From contig NZ_DATIND010000004.1 in the NCBI RefSeq assembly GCF_035474595.1, forward strand, positions 1 to 34,373: a stretch of DNA of 34,373 nucleotides. The letters run 5' to 3'. The number at the start of each line of letters is the position of its first letter. The first letter of the stretch is position 1. Source of the stretch: Longimicrobium sp. GTDB taxonomy: Bacteria > Gemmatimonadota > Gemmatimonadetes > Longimicrobiales > Longimicrobiaceae. The position numbers and the translations under genes are program-made. A model generated the notes under the pieces. That model was not told the DNA's origin. It was given only the letters and a program-made list of their open reading frames with translations, and ran no database searches. Of this stretch, positions 1-6,627 are shown in pieces.

Positions 1-1156
1 CACGGGCGTGCTCGATGTAGCCGGTGATCCTGTCGAAGGAGACGCGGTCGATCACCGCGCCCATGAAGTTGCGGAAATCCCGCACGTCTCCGACCCGCAC
101 CGTCTCCAGCATGGCGAGCACGCGGTCCCGCACCTCCTCCCAGCGATCGTCGGAGATGTAGACGCGCGACGCGGCGCTGCACTTCTGCCCCTGGTACTCG
201 TAGCCGCCGCGCACGATGGCCGTGGCCAGCGCCACCGGGTCGGCGCTGGCGTGCCCGAGGATGAAGTCCTTGCCCCCCGTCTCGCCCACCAGCCGCGGAT
301 AGCCGGCGTAGCCGCCGATGTTGTTCCCCACCGTCTTCCAGATGTTCTGGAACACCGCGGTGGAGCCGGTGAAGTGGATCCCGGCGAGCGCCCGGTCCTT
401 GAGGAGCACGTCGCTGATCATCACCGGGTCGCCGGGGAGCAGGTTCACCACCCCGGGCGGGAGCCCTGCCTCCTCCAGCAGGCGCATGATGTAGTAGGCG
501 CTGTACATCGCGCTCGCCGCCGGCTTCCATATGGCCACGTTCCCCAGGAGCGCCGGGGCGGTGGGGAGGTTGGCCGCGATGGAGGTGAAGTTGAAGGGCG
601 TCACCGCGTAGACGAAGCCCTCCAGCGGGCGGTGGTCCAGCCGGTTCCACTGCCCCGGGGGAGACTGCGGCTGCTCCGTGTACAGCTTCTGCGCGAAGGC
701 CGCGTTGAAGCGAAAGAAGTCGATCATCTCGCAGGCCGCGTCGATCTCGGCCTGGTGCGCGGTCTTGCTCTGGCCCAGCATGGTGGCGGCGTTCATCACC
801 GGGCGCCACGAGGTGGCCAGCAGGTCGGCGGCGCGGAGGAAAACGGCCAGGCGGTCCTCCCACGGCCAGGCGGCCCACTCGCGCTGCGCCTTCATGGCGG
901 CGTCCACCGCCTGCCGCACCTCGGCCTCGCCCGCGAGATGATACGTCGCCAGCACGTGGCCGTGGTCGTGCGGCATCACCGCGGTGTGCGTGTTCCCCGT
1001 GCGCACCTCGCGCCCGCCGATGATCAGCGGGATCTCGATCTGCTCGCCGGCCATCACCTTCAGCGCGGCCTTCAGCTCCGTGCGCTCCTGCGACCCGGGG
1101 GCGTACCCCAGCACCGGCTCGTTGCGCGGCAGCGGCACCTGCGGAATGCTATTCAT
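1..1156 (-). CDS. pruA: L-glutamate gamma-semialdehyde (P5C) dehydrogenase, partial at the window edge
   Basis: Aldehyde dehydrogenase superfamily enzyme that oxidises glutamate gamma-semialdehyde (from proline via P5C) to glutamate with NAD. 385 codons are visible; members of this group are usually about 540 residues, so the C-terminal third lies outside the window. The N-terminus (MNSIPQVPLPRNEPV) is of the type seen in the eukaryote/Bacteroidota ALDH4-like P5C dehydrogenases. The catalytic pair is present: general base E292 in VGETGGKDF and nucleophile C326 in GQKCSAASR; TPFNFTSIAANLP is the usual cofactor-site segment. ATG at 1156 is chosen because an AGGAGA ribosome site lies just upstream. 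No PutA proline dehydrogenase domain is fused to the visible part. Family assignment is firm; the substrate is inferred from family resemblance. Confidence 0.93.
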   Translation of the reverse strand, partial: MNSIPQVPLPRNEPVLGYAPGSQERTELKAALKVMAGEQIEIPLIIGGREVRTGNTHTAVMPHDHGHVLATYHLAGEAEVRQAVDAAMKAQREWAAWPWEDRLAVFLRAADLLATSWRPVMNAATMLGQSKTAHQAEIDAACEMIDFFRFNAAFAQKLYTEQPQSPPGQWNRLDHRPLEGFVYAVTPFNFTSIAANLPTAPALLGNVAIWKPAASAMYSAYYIMRLLEEAGLPPGVVNLLPGDPVMISDVLLKDRALAGIHFTGSTAVFQNIWKTVGNNIGGYAGYPRLVGETGGKDFILGHASADPVALATAIVRGGYEYQGQKCSAASRVYISDDRWEEVRDRVLAMLETVRVGDVRDFRNFMGAVIDRVSFDRITGYIEHAR

Positions 1157-1338
1157 CACCCGTCTCCTGTAGGCTCGGTTGCAGGGGCGCGTAAACTACC
1201 GAGCGCGTCAACCCCTCGCCACCCGGTGCCCCGCGTTCCGGCAACGCCGTCCTTCCGCCCGGAATCATCTTCCGCCATCTTCTGAACATCCTTTTCTCGA
1301 TCGCCGACCGCACCCACCCACACCTCCCGGAGGGAACG

Positions 1339-1569
1339 ATGAAGAAGCTGAAGCTCGAGATCGAAGCGCTGGAAGTGGAGTCGTTCGAGGCCAGCGAGTC
1401 CAAGGCGGAGGCGGGGACGGTGGAAGGGCGCGGGTGGACGCCGGCATGTGACAGCTTCCGCATCTGCGGGCCCAAGGACCCGAGCTACGATCCGTGCGGC
1501 CCCACCGAGGACCTGGCCTGCACCGGCACCTGCCAGTACAGCGACTGCTCCTGCCTGCTCTGCGGCTGA
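1339..1569 (+). CDS. Cys-rich RiPP-precursor-like peptide (76 aa)
   Basis: Small peptide with a charged leader-like half (MKKLKLEIEALEVESFEAS...) and a Cys-rich half. The second half carries eight cysteines (C37, C43, C53, C61, C65, C70, C72, C75) among Ser/Thr/Pro/Gly, and ends CSCLLCG. A clear GGAGGG ribosome site precedes ATG 1339. The leader style (xLEVESFE followed by GTVxG) resembles what I recall for orphan lanthipeptide-like precursors in Longimicrobium-type genomes; this is recollection, not a search. No modifying enzyme, protease or transporter gene is adjacent: the neighbours are P5C dehydrogenase (divergent) and an Ig-like lipoprotein (convergent). A LanB-like gene exists about 30 kb away at 31968. 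It could also be a small secreted or metal-binding Cys-rich protein. Confidence 0.7.
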   Translation: MKKLKLEIEALEVESFEASESKAEAGTVEGRGWTPACDSFRICGPKDPSYDPCGPTEDLACTGTCQYSDCSCLLCG

Positions 1570-1610
1570 GGACCCGCGCGGTGCCGTGAGGCACGCGGGC
1601 ATGGAACGAA

Positions 1611-1646
1611 ACCGCCCCCCGGAGCACGCGGGCTCCGGGGGGCGGT
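1611..1646. terminator. 15-bp GC-rich hairpin between convergent genes
   Basis: Perfect inverted repeat 1611-1625 / 1632-1646 (ACCGCCCCCCGGAGC and complement) with a 6-nt loop, between the peptide gene ending at 1569 and the lipoprotein gene ending at 1665 on the other strand. No T-tract on either side, so it is a likely bidirectional terminator by position rather than a canonical intrinsic one. Confidence 0.55.
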
Positions 1647-1664
1647 CGAACAGGCGGATATCGC

Positions 1665-2672
1665 TCAGCTGCACACGAGTTGGGGGAAGCACGAGTTGCC
1701 GCCCGACTCCTGCTCGCCCGGGCCGCCGACCAGCGTGGTGACGCTGTTGAGCGCCGGGCCGGTGGCCGAGTCGCGGATCTCCAGCTTGATGGCGCGGTAG
1801 TTGTCGTAGCGCGACATGCTGCGCTCTACCGAGGTCAGGTTGGTGCCCTGCGCCACCACCTCGTAATCGGTGCACGGATCGACGGTGGAGCAGACGCTTT
1901 CCGACCAGACGTAGTAGTACGTTCCGCCGGGCTGCACGCCGGCGCTCACGGTGTAGGGCCCCTCGTACACGTACTGCGGAGCGGAGAGCGTGATGCCCGG
2001 CACCACGTTCAGCGTGGCGTGCGCCACCAGAATGCCGGAGTAGGCGTCGACCGTCACGGTGCCGCGGGCATTGGCGGCCGTGGCCACGCCGGAGGAGCTG
2101 ATCGTGGCGATCGAGGAGTTGGAGGTGCCCCAGCCCAGCATGCTGAGCGGATAGTCGTTGCCGTACTGGTCCACCCCCCGGGCGGTGAAGGTCACGCTCC
2201 CGCCGGCCGCCACCGTGGCGGTCGCCGGCGTGACCACCAGCTGGGACAGCGTGGGGGGCGTGCGTACGGTGACGGTCATCTGGCGGACGTACTGGTCCAC
2301 CTTCAGCGTCAGCACGGTCGTCCCGGCCGAGTACCACGCGACGTGGATGGAGTAGCCGCCGGGCTGGGTGGAGACGATGGTGCCCACGAACGGGTTCGAC
2401 GACGTCCACGTGACGGTGTGGGTGGACAGGTCCACGCCGCAGTGCTCGGGATCCTCGACCTCGGCCATGTAGATGGTCTGGTACTGCGACGCCCGCTCGT
2501 CGATGGACGACGGACCCACGAGCACCACGGACGAGATCTGCCCCGTGCAGGGCGGGGAAAGGCTGTGCGCCGGGGCGGCCGGCGTGGCGCGGCTGGCTGT
2601 GGGCGCGTCGGAGCAGCCTCCGATGGCAACGGCGAGCGTGGACAGCAGCAGAATGGGGCGGGTGAAGCGCAT
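1665..2672 (-). CDS. Lipoprotein with Ig-like (BIG2-type) domain
   Basis: 335 residues. N-terminal lipoprotein signal (hydrophobic ILLLSTLAVAIGGC, lipobox Cys C20). The centre holds a bacterial Ig-like repeat of the BIG2 kind: LSQLVVTPATATVAAGGSVTFTA..., with the typical TSNSSIATISSSGVATA core, preceded by a less regular beta-rich segment containing WTSSNP. The C-terminal part (about 230-335) has Tyr-rich beta segments and several Cys. Presumably exported and surface- or periplasm-exposed; a role in adhesion or structure is only a guess from the fold. GGAGG ribosome site precedes ATG 2672. It stands alone, convergent with the Cys-rich peptide gene. Confidence 0.8.
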   Translation of the reverse strand: MRFTRPILLLSTLAVAIGGCSDAPTASRATPAAPAHSLSPPCTGQISSVVLVGPSSIDERASQYQTIYMAEVEDPEHCGVDLSTHTVTWTSSNPFVGTIVSTQPGGYSIHVAWYSAGTTVLTLKVDQYVRQMTVTVRTPPTLSQLVVTPATATVAAGGSVTFTARGVDQYGNDYPLSMLGWGTSNSSIATISSSGVATAANARGTVTVDAYSGILVAHATLNVVPGITLSAPQYVYEGPYTVSAGVQPGGTYYYVWSESVCSTVDPCTDYEVVAQGTNLTSVERSMSRYDNYRAIKLEIRDSATGPALNSVTTLVGGPGEQESGGNSCFPQLVCS

Positions 2673-2861
2673 CGGGCTTGCCTCCGGTGGGGAACGCGTG
2701 GTGCGCCGGACTGGATTTCAGTCCGGCAGGGTGGGAGAAACAAATGACGGGATGAGCAACGGTAAAAGGATGGGTCCCGATACGCCAGCCGTAACGCCGT
2801 CCATGTGACAAACTGCGTGTGCAGGGCGGGCGCGGCTGGAACGGCGCGCACTCCATGCAGC

Positions 2862-2890
2862 TTGACCCGCGCGGTCCGGAGCGGTAAATT
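2862..2890 (+). promoter_or_regulatory. Sigma-70-type promoter of the NifU-like gene
   Basis: TTGACC (2862-2867), 17-bp spacer, TAAATT (2885-2890). Transcription would start near 2897, giving a leader of about 35 nt before ATG 2932. This placement argues against the upstream in-frame TTG at 2896 as the start codon. Confidence 0.65.
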
Positions 2891-2931
2891 CCGGTTTGGC
2901 AGGAGCTTCCAAACTTCCGCGCGGCCACTGC

Positions 2932-3159
2932 ATGAGCATCGTCGAACAGATCGAAGACACCCTCGACACCATCCGTCCCGCGCTGCGCGAGGACGGCGGC
3001 GACGTTGAGGTCGTGGGGTTCGACGACGGCGTGGTGCAGCTGCGGCTGGTGGGCGCGTGCAGCGCCTGCCCCATCAGCACGATGACGGTGAAGCAGGGGA
3101 TCGAGCGGCGCATCAAGTCCGCCATCCCCGAGGTGCGCGAGGTGCTGGCGGTGGCCTGA
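2932..3159 (+). CDS. NifU-like C-terminal domain Fe-S scaffold protein
   Basis: 75 residues, a stand-alone NifU C-terminal (Nfu) domain. These domains bind a [4Fe-4S] cluster between subunits through a CxxC motif and deliver it to apo-proteins. The motif is seen at C43-S-A-C46 in LVGACSACPISTMTVKQGI; the preceding DGGDVEVVGFDDGVVQLRL is the usual beta hairpin. The length is typical of a minimal Nfu domain. ATG 2932 is chosen because the probable transcription start is about 2897. It lies two genes upstream of an Mrp-type Fe-S carrier ATPase (3916), with a VOC protein between, so the region may be a small Fe-S maturation neighbourhood, though a terminator separates it from the next gene. Confidence 0.9.
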   Translation: MSIVEQIEDTLDTIRPALREDGGDVEVVGFDDGVVQLRLVGACSACPISTMTVKQGIERRIKSAIPEVREVLAVA

Positions 3160-3187
3160 TGCCGCCGGTCTCGTCCACGCAGCAGCA

Positions 3188-3225
3188 GCGCCCGCGCGAG
3201 CCGATGTGCTCGCCGGGCGCTTTTT
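3188..3225 (+). terminator. Intrinsic terminator after the NifU-like gene
   Basis: GCGCCCG...CGGGCGC stem (3188-3200 pairing with 3209-3220, one bulged base) followed directly by TTTTT at 3221-3225. Confidence 0.75.
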
Positions 3226-3227
3226 GT

Positions 3228-3278
3228 AAGTGCGGAAGTGCGCTGGATCCGCGCGTGACAATGCACTTCCGCACTTCG
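3228..3278. repeat. Inverted AAGTGCGGAAGTGC / GCACTTCCGCACTT repeat
   Basis: 14-bp perfect inverted repeat, arms 3228-3241 and 3263-3276. The right arm reads as two octamers GCACTTCC GCACTTCG and belongs to the same short-octamer vocabulary as the arrays at 3881, 14637 and 16089. It sits between the NifU-like terminator and the VOC gene ribosome site. Confidence 0.6.
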
Positions 3279-3304
3279 GTTCTCACCCGCCCGGGAGGTG
3301 TGCG

Positions 3305-3691
3305 ATGGAGAAGGTGACGGGGATCGGCGGGATCTTCTTCAAGTCGGCCGACCCGAAGGCGCTGGGCGAGTGGTACGCGCGCCACCTCGGCATCGACGTG
3401 CAGCCGTGGGGCGGGGCCGCGTTCCGCTGGGGCGCGGGCTCGGACGACGCGCCGTCGGGGACGACGGCGTGGTCGCTGTTCTCCGCGGACACGAAGCATT
3501 TCGCGCCGTCCACCGCGCCGTTCATGCTGAACTACCGGGTGCGCGACCTGGACGCGATGCTCGCGCAGCTCCGCGCGGCGGGCGTGGCGGTGGACGAGAA
3601 GGTCGACGACTCGGAATACGGGCGCTTCGGCTGGGTGATGGACCCGGAAGGCAACCGCATCGAGCTCTGGCAGCCGCCGGAAGGGAGCTGA
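3305..3691 (+). CDS. VOC (glyoxalase/bleomycin-resistance fold) family protein
   Basis: 128 residues with two beta-alpha-beta-beta-beta modules typical of the vicinal oxygen chelate superfamily. First module: GIGGIFFKSADPKALGEWYA; second: YRVRDLDAMLAQLRAAGV ending in DPEGNRIELWQP, the classic metal-ligand Glu strand. Members are metal-dependent lyases, isomerases, dioxygenases or ligand-binding resistance proteins; the substrate cannot be read from the sequence. Start at ATG 3305 is supported by GGGAGG seven bases upstream. Likely monocistronic: terminators lie before (3188-3225) and after (3786-3816). Confidence 0.88.
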   Translation: MEKVTGIGGIFFKSADPKALGEWYARHLGIDVQPWGGAAFRWGAGSDDAPSGTTAWSLFSADTKHFAPSTAPFMLNYRVRDLDAMLAQLRAAGVAVDEKVDDSEYGRFGWVMDPEGNRIELWQPPEGS

Positions 3692-3711
3692 CGCGGGAGC
3701 TCGAGGCCGAG

Positions 3712-3780
3712 GATCTCACCTCCTCCGCGTCTCGAGCCTCTTCCCGCGCCGGACCTCCTCCGCGTCTCCGCGTGAGATCC
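3712..3780. repeat. GCGGAGACGCGGAG-type palindromic element, copy 1
   Basis: Begins GATCTCAC and ends GTGAGATC, with CCTCCGCGTCTC and CTCCGCGTCTCCGCG inside. Same family as 5348, 21564, 29486 and 31295. This copy is the least symmetrical on its left arm. Located just 3' of the VOC gene. Confidence 0.7.
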
Positions 3781-3785
3781 ATCCG

Positions 3786-3816
3786 AAGCCGGCGTCCTCG
3801 CACGGGCGCCGGCTTT
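3786..3816 (+). terminator. Hairpin terminator after the VOC gene
   Basis: AAGCCGGCG (3786-3794) pairs with CGCCGGCTT (3807-3815), 12-nt loop, followed by T and C-rich sequence. Short T-run only. Confidence 0.55.
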
Positions 3817-3880
3817 CGTGTATCCTTCCCGCATCCCGACCGATGTCCGCGCGCCGGTGTATCCGTCGCGGTGAAGCAGC

Positions 3881-3912
3881 GTACTTCCGTACTCTCGTAC
3901 TCTCGTACCTAA
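3881..3912. repeat. Octamer array immediately before the Mrp start codon
   Basis: Four 8-bp units: GTACTTCC, GTACTCTC, GTACTCTC, GTACCTAA, ending 3 nt before ATG 3916. The space where a Shine-Dalgarno sequence would sit is occupied by the repeat. The same layout occurs at 14637-14684 before the HAD gene. Confidence 0.75.
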
Positions 3913-3915
3913 GTG

Positions 3916-5031
3916 ATGACGAACGATCAGCGTGACCAGGTCCTGCGGCGCGTGGCCGCGGCCCTCACGCAGGTGACCCACCCCGTGACCGGTGACGACG
4001 TGGTCTCCTCCGGCCGCGTCCGCGAGCTCGACGTGCTGGAAGACGGCACCGTCCGCTTCCGCTTCCTCCTGCAGGCCGACGACCCCGGCACGCTGGTGCG
4101 CTACGCCCGCGCCGCCGCCGAGAGCGTGGAGGGCGTGGGCAAGGTGAAGATCGACATCACCCTTCCCTCCGTGGGCCGCCCGCAGACGAAGAAGGAGGCG
4201 CTGAAGGCCGGCAGCGTTCCCGCGCCCACGCCCAAGCCCGGCTTGCTGATGGGCGTGAAGCACATCGTGGCGGTCAGCTCCGGCAAGGGCGGGGTGGGGA
4301 AGAGCACGGTGGCCACGAATCTCGCGGTCGCCCTGGCGCAGGCGGGGCGGCGCGTGGGCGTGCTGGACGCCGACGTGTACGGCCCCAACATCCCCACCAT
4401 GTTCGGCGAGCACCGGCGCCCGGCGGTGGTGGGCGAGAAGGGGAGCGAGAAGATCGAGCCGCTGGAGCAGCACGGCGTGCGGCTGATGAGCCTGGGCTTC
4501 CTGCTGGAGCCCGCGCAGGCCGCCATCATGCGCGGCCCCATGATCTCCGGCATCCTGAAGCAGTTCCTGGAGCAGGTGGAGTGGGGCGAGCTGGACTGGC
4601 TGGTGGTCGACATGCCGCCGGGAACGGGCGACGCCCAGCTCTCCCTGGTCCAGACCATCCGTCTGGACGGGGTGGTGATGGTGACCACGCCGCAGGACGT
4701 GGCCACGGGCGACGTGCTGCGGGGGATCAAGATGTTCGAGAAGGTGAAGACGCCGGTGCTGGGGATCGTGGAGAACATGGCCGGCTTCATCTGCCCCTGC
4801 TGCGGCGAGCGCTACGAGATCTTCGGGCGCGCGGGCGGCCAGCGGCTGGCCATGCAGACCGGGCTGGAGCTGCTGGGCGAGGTGCCCATCGAGGTGTCCG
4901 TCCGCGAGGGCGGCGACGCGGGCATCCCCATCCTCGTCTCCGACCCCCACGCCCCCGCCGCCGAGGCGCTCCGCGCCGTGGCCGACCGCGTCGCCGAGAT
5001 CGTGGAGGCCGGCGTCCCCGCCGCGGTCTGA
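3916..5031 (+). CDS. mrp: Mrp/ApbC/NBP35-family Fe-S cluster carrier ATPase
   Basis: 371 residues. N-terminal MIP18/DUF59-like domain (about 1-85, with THPVTGDDVVSSGRV) followed by a MinD/Mrp P-loop ATPase domain. Deviant Walker A SGKGGVGKST (G123-T131), then LDADVYGPNIPTMFG and VDMPPGTGDAQLSL. The cluster-binding motif near the C-terminal end is C293-P-C295-C296. The family binds and transfers [4Fe-4S] clusters in the cytosol in an ATP-dependent way. ATG 3916 is preferred over the GTG three bases earlier; neither has a Shine-Dalgarno sequence, because an octamer repeat runs up to the start. The NifU-like gene at 2932 supports an Fe-S maturation context. Confidence 0.95.
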   Translation: MTNDQRDQVLRRVAAALTQVTHPVTGDDVVSSGRVRELDVLEDGTVRFRFLLQADDPGTLVRYARAAAESVEGVGKVKIDITLPSVGRPQTKKEALKAGSVPAPTPKPGLLMGVKHIVAVSSGKGGVGKSTVATNLAVALAQAGRRVGVLDADVYGPNIPTMFGEHRRPAVVGEKGSEKIEPLEQHGVRLMSLGFLLEPAQAAIMRGPMISGILKQFLEQVEWGELDWLVVDMPPGTGDAQLSLVQTIRLDGVVMVTTPQDVATGDVLRGIKMFEKVKTPVLGIVENMAGFICPCCGERYEIFGRAGGQRLAMQTGLELLGEVPIEVSVREGGDAGIPILVSDPHAPAAEALRAVADRVAEIVEAGVPAAV

Positions 5032-5076
5032 TACCAGATCCGGAAAATGGGTCTGTGCTTCCGCGCCGCCCGGCCT

Positions 5077-5304
5077 GACGTCATCCTGAGGCCGGCCAGA
5101 CTGTCATCAGCGGCTGCACGGTCGGTTGCAGGCCGAAGGATCTATCGCTGCGGCAGCACGTGACTCGACGGGCCGCACTGATCCCGGGGTTCGGGAATCG
5201 ATCGTGCAATCCGGTAGCGCACGTGCGACCTCGCGTATAGATCCTTCGGCCTGCAACCGCTCGTGCGAGGGCAACGACGGTGCGGCCGGCCTCAGGATGA
5301 CGTC
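5077..5304. repeat. Composite inverted MITE-like repeat (two CATCCTGAG...GAAGGATCT elements tail to tail)
   Basis: Left copy 5077-5164 reads GACGTCATCCTGAGGCCGG, then GGTTGCAGGCCGAAGGATCT, then GCACGTGA. The right copy, 5304 back to 5219, has the same blocks on the other strand, so the whole segment is an imperfect palindrome with conserved outer and inner blocks. A third single copy is at 20824-20910. No transposase is encoded. The open frames crossing it are repeat-derived. Confidence 0.75.
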
Positions 5305-5347
5305 TCTCTGTGCGTTTTTAATACACAGGTGACTGCCAGAGCCGGGA

Positions 5348-5393
5348 ATCACGCGAGACGCAGAGAACTCCTCCGCGCCTCCGCGTGAGATCC
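5348..5393. repeat. GCGGAGACGCGGAG-type palindromic element, copy 2 (short)
   Basis: ATCACGCGAGACGCAGAG ... CCTCCGCGTGAGATC; short version of the family. It follows the composite repeat at 5077-5304. The 440-bp gap between Mrp and the minus-strand operon therefore consists almost entirely of repeats plus the hairpin at 5415. Confidence 0.65.
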
Positions 5394-5414
5394 CACGATG
5401 GCTGGAGAATCGAA

Positions 5415-5446
5415 GAGCGGGTGGCGATTCGCATCGCCACCCGCTC
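5415..5446. terminator. 14-bp hairpin terminator of the sigma-factor operon (convergent region)
   Basis: GAGCGGGTGGCGAT (5415-5428), loop TCGC, ATCGCCACCCGCTC (5433-5446), perfect stem. Located just past the stop of the minus-strand gene at 5472; the plus-strand flank GTCTGTCTTTAT is mildly T-rich. Confidence 0.6.
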
Positions 5447-5471
5447 GTCTGTCTTTATCCGCCGATGAGGA

Positions 5472-5714
5472 TCAGTAGCTGGGCGAGTCCAGCCACACCC
5501 GGTCGGAGGAGGAGAGGATCCCCCGCGGGCGCTCGGCCCGCTTGATGAGCTTCACCGCCAGCCAGCCGACGAGCAGGAAGGGGATCGCCTTGAAGGCCAG
5601 CGCCACCAGCGCGGCCGCGAGCCCGATCACCAGCCCCAGCGCGGCGATCGCCACCACGCCCAGCACCACCACCGCCACCATCAGCAGAACCACTCCGAAA
5701 AGCGCGCCGATCAT
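5472..5714 (-). CDS. Small hydrophobic membrane protein
   Basis: 80 residues. Two hydrophobic stretches: about 1-33 (MIGALFGVVLLMVAVVVLG, then AIAALGLVIGLAAALVALAF) and about 37-48 (IPFLLVGWLAVKLI), followed by a short charged tail KRAERPRG and a Ser-rich end. No recognisable family. ATG 5714 is supported by a GGAG site; the frame stays open further upstream, but that would overlap the preceding gene. It is the last gene of the five-gene sigma-factor operon, 34 nt after the lipoprotein gene, so it probably acts in the envelope under the same control. Confidence 0.75.
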   Translation of the reverse strand: MIGALFGVVLLMVAVVVLGVVAIAALGLVIGLAAALVALAFKAIPFLLVGWLAVKLIKRAERPRGILSSSDRVWLDSPSY

Positions 5715-5748
5715 CGTTCGCTCCGTTGCAGCACGCGAGAAGAAAGCT

Positions 5749-6627
5749 TCAGTCGATCCAGTCGATGTCGATCGACCCCACCGCGGCGTTGATCGACAGG
5801 TCCAGCTTGAACTGCGACGACTCGTAGCCGTTCGAGAACCACGCATCGCCCCGCTTCACCATTCCCGTGGGGTCGAAGGAGGTGAGGAACGAGTCCTTGG
5901 TCACCTTCACCCCCAGCGAGCGCGGCAGCCGCAGCCGCACCGCGCCCACGCCCATCCGTACGGACGCGGTGGCGTTCTGGTTCCAGGCACCGCCGAAGTC
6001 CAGCGTGGCCTGCCCCATCCCGCCCTCGAACTCGAACCGCTGCGCCCGCGCGTTCCCCAGCCCGCTCACCCGCAGCTCGGCCGCGCCCGCCTGCACCCGC
6101 ACCCGCCGCGCCGTGATCCGGTTGGGTTGGGCGAAGGTGATGCTGGTCTGGCTGGCGCCCGTCTGCACGCTCACGTCGCGCAGCGACATCCCGCCCAGGT
6201 CCACGTTCGCCTCGCCCGCGCCGAACTGCAGCGACAGGTCCATCGGCACCTCGGGCGACAATTCCACCGTGGCGTGCGCCTGGTCCGAGTCCATCGACCC
6301 GCCGTGCCCGTCGCGCCCCTCCACGCCCAGCCGCAGGCGCCCCGCCTCGCGGTCGTATTCGGCCACGGGGCGGAACTGCGCCTCGTCGTAGCGCAGGTCC
6401 AGCCGGTAGAGAAGGCCGCCCTCGGCGGGGGAGACGCGCAGCCGCCCGGCGCCGTACTGCACCTGCACCGCCAGCTGCTTCTCGCCGGCCACCTGGCGCG
6501 CGCTGGTCATCCCGCGCATCCGCGCGGAGGGGCGCGCCTCGGCGTCGTGGCCGCAGGCCGCCGCCACCGTCGCCAGCGCGGCCACGGCAAGGGCGCCGCG
6601 GACGCGGGGCGGGAAGAGGTCAGACAC
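5749..6627 (-). CDS. Lipoprotein with LiaF/toast-rack-like beta domain
   Basis: 292 residues, GTG start at 6627 overlapping the upstream stop by 8 nt (GTGTCTGA). Lipoprotein signal ALAVAALATVAAAC with lipobox Cys C25. The rest is a repetitive beta structure in which MDLSLQFGAGEANVDLGGMSL, VQTGASQTSITF and FEGGMGQATLDFGG recur at regular intervals. This pattern is typical of the toast-rack / LiaF C-terminal (cell-wall-active antibiotic response) superfamily. In other bacteria such domains act in envelope-stress sensing with sigma factors or two-component systems; here that is supported only by the operon with an ECF sigma and anti-sigma. Exact family is moderately certain. Confidence 0.78.
   Translation of the reverse strand: MSDLFPPRVRGALAVAALATVAAACGHDAEARPSARMRGMTSARQVAGEKQLAVQVQYGAGRLRVSPAEGGLLYRLDLRYDEAQFRPVAEYDREAGRLRLGVEGRDGHGGSMDSDQAHATVELSPEVPMDLSLQFGAGEANVDLGGMSLRDVSVQTGASQTSITFAQPNRITARRVRVQAGAAELRVSGLGNARAQRFEFEGGMGQATLDFGGAWNQNATASVRMGVGAVRLRLPRSLGVKVTKDSFLTSFDPTGMVKRGDAWFSNGYESSQFKLDLSINAAVGSIDIDWID

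Noticed and set aside
8-1285. Long plus-strand open frame of about 425 codons
   Set aside because: It is antisense to the P5C dehydrogenase gene, rich in Arg/His/Val with no domain pattern; a GC-bias shadow.
2896-2931. Upstream TTG start for the NifU-like protein (87 residues)
   Set aside because: It coincides with the predicted transcription start of the TTGACC-17-TAAATT promoter and adds residues not typical of the family.
1156-3261. Minus-strand open frame of about 700 codons across the lipoprotein, NifU-like gene and intergenic DNA
   Set aside because: It crosses a supported promoter, a terminator and two real genes in other frames; composition is GC-shadow like.
5107-5352. Open frames in both directions in the Mrp downstream gap
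   Set aside because: They lie entirely inside the composite inverted repeat; both strands give near-identical peptides because the DNA is palindromic.
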